64,000 nt of DNA. Origin: Rugalucina vietnamica (taxonomy: Eukaryota > Mollusca > Bivalvia > Lucinida > Lucinidae). The position numbers were made by a program, and so were the translations under genes. Below are positions 63,221 to 64,000 of the stretch, one piece after another. The stretch covers positions 63,109,817-63,173,816 of the forward strand of contig OZ024872.1 in assembly GCA_964017185.1 (NCBI GenBank), in the 5' to 3' direction. Within the stretch, counting starts at the first letter, position 1; each line of letters begins with the position of its first letter. A model generated the notes under the pieces. That model did not search any database. It worked only from the letters and a program-made list of their open reading frames with translations, and was not told where the DNA came from.

Positions 63221-64000
63221 TATAACATTTTCCCTCCGAGAAACTCTGGGGTCTTAGCCACTACGTTGTTTCCAGAGCCTTAGCCAATAGCGTTGTAATG
63301 AATCTTCAAGTATTGTCACAAGCTGGGGACCCTTCAATTTCACTTTTTTCATGAATCGTGCTCAAAGGCGTCCGATTTATCATTTGCGTATGTATAAACA
63401 ACAAGACAGCGTACGATATCATAGAAAAACAGTATTTCATGAAAAAATCATGAGATTTCGTGGTTCAGTGTCTCCACTTTGTCGAGGTTACACTTTTACT
63501 GGCTGCAGCTGGCGACATCGGACCATCGAACGTAAGTTTGTGACTCATTTGTGGGTCCCGCGCCGCCAAGCCAGTAGCATACATCATTGATAATCGGAAA
63601 ATGAAGCTGTAAAACAACAACAAACCTGCACATGTGTCTCCCTATCCGCCATTTTCTTTCTTAGCCATTGCGTTGAAATTGCCTTAGCCTATACGTTCGT
63701 GCCTTAGCCACTGCGTTTACGTTTACCAGTGTGAATGTTGTTACTGTGAAATTCACACTTGCGTGTAAATGTCACGTTTTAGCTGATTTTCAAAAAAATG
63801 CCAATTTTTGGAAAAAAAAAAAACAACAACTCAGATTTGCCAAAAATTCCATACATGTTCTGGCAGGGTGTTTTCTGTTTCAAATGTCTTACATTCATTA
63901 CCTTCCAGGCAATATCAAAAATAATGCAAATGCAAAGGGGTATCTGCATCCTTTGGGATTCCAATTTAATTTGAGCTGAACTTGGGGTACCTGAAACTAC

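Larger units (their letters stand above)
61487..63735. mobile_element. 2.2-kb foldback element with TIRs of about 555 bp
   Basis: The left arm, starting TTCACACTGGTAAACGTAAA (61487 to about 62041), reappears as reverse complement from about 62901 to 63735, ending GTTTACCAGTGTGAA. The right arm is interrupted by a SINE. The arms carry repeated GGCTAAGG phrases, and frames (for example FVTHLWV) conserved between arms. The centre contains a reversed retroelement tail. No transposase is recognised. Confidence 0.85.

Overview
The window is eukaryotic and AT-rich. Genes are split into many short exons with GT-AG introns, mostly in phase 1, and the introns are packed with small transposons, minisatellites and foldback repeats. 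Extracellular-matrix style modules (EGF, TSP1, cadherin), a Gmr1-like Ty3/gypsy retrotransposon, a tRNA-derived SINE and a recurrent hairpin MITE together suggest a lophotrochozoan, most likely a bivalve mollusc. That assignment is inference. I found no bacterial genes, CRISPR array or true tRNA/rRNA gene.

Layout. 1-7.7 kb: repeats and a segmental duplication that leaves an orphan copy of one exon (5477-5670). 7.7-25.1 kb, + strand: a complete gene (gene A, about 976 aa, 21 exons) with a signal peptide, three copies of an unnamed Trp-rich module of about 190 residues, one EGF domain, five TSP1 domains and a hydrophobic tail. 26.4-44.3 kb, - strand: a second complete gene (gene B, about 1074 aa, 20 exons) for a secreted Gly/Ser/Met/Asn-rich protein built from (F/Y)(D/N)PN and AMMGG motifs with a WxGxWP C-terminus. 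One of its introns holds a very young LTR retrotransposon (32153-38874) whose integrase lies upstream of its reverse transcriptase. 44.3-50.1 kb: intergenic DNA with nested transposons. 50.2-60.1 kb and probably beyond, + strand: the 5' part of a divergent cadherin-repeat gene (gene C, first 632 aa). 60-64 kb: repeats, including a foldback element of about 2.2 kb carrying a SINE.

All three host genes encode secreted or surface proteins with in-phase, module-per-exon structure. A or B could act in an extracellular scaffold such as shell, ligament, byssus or mucus, but nothing in the sequence proves a shared pathway. A and B converge tail to tail and their 3' UTRs probably overlap.

The most unusual signal is that several minisatellites in gene A start exactly at splice junctions. 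Their repeat units contain the 5' or 3' splice site plus some exon bases, so introns carry arrays of duplicated splice sites. Exon coordinates below were read by hand from splice signals and phase continuity, without transcripts.
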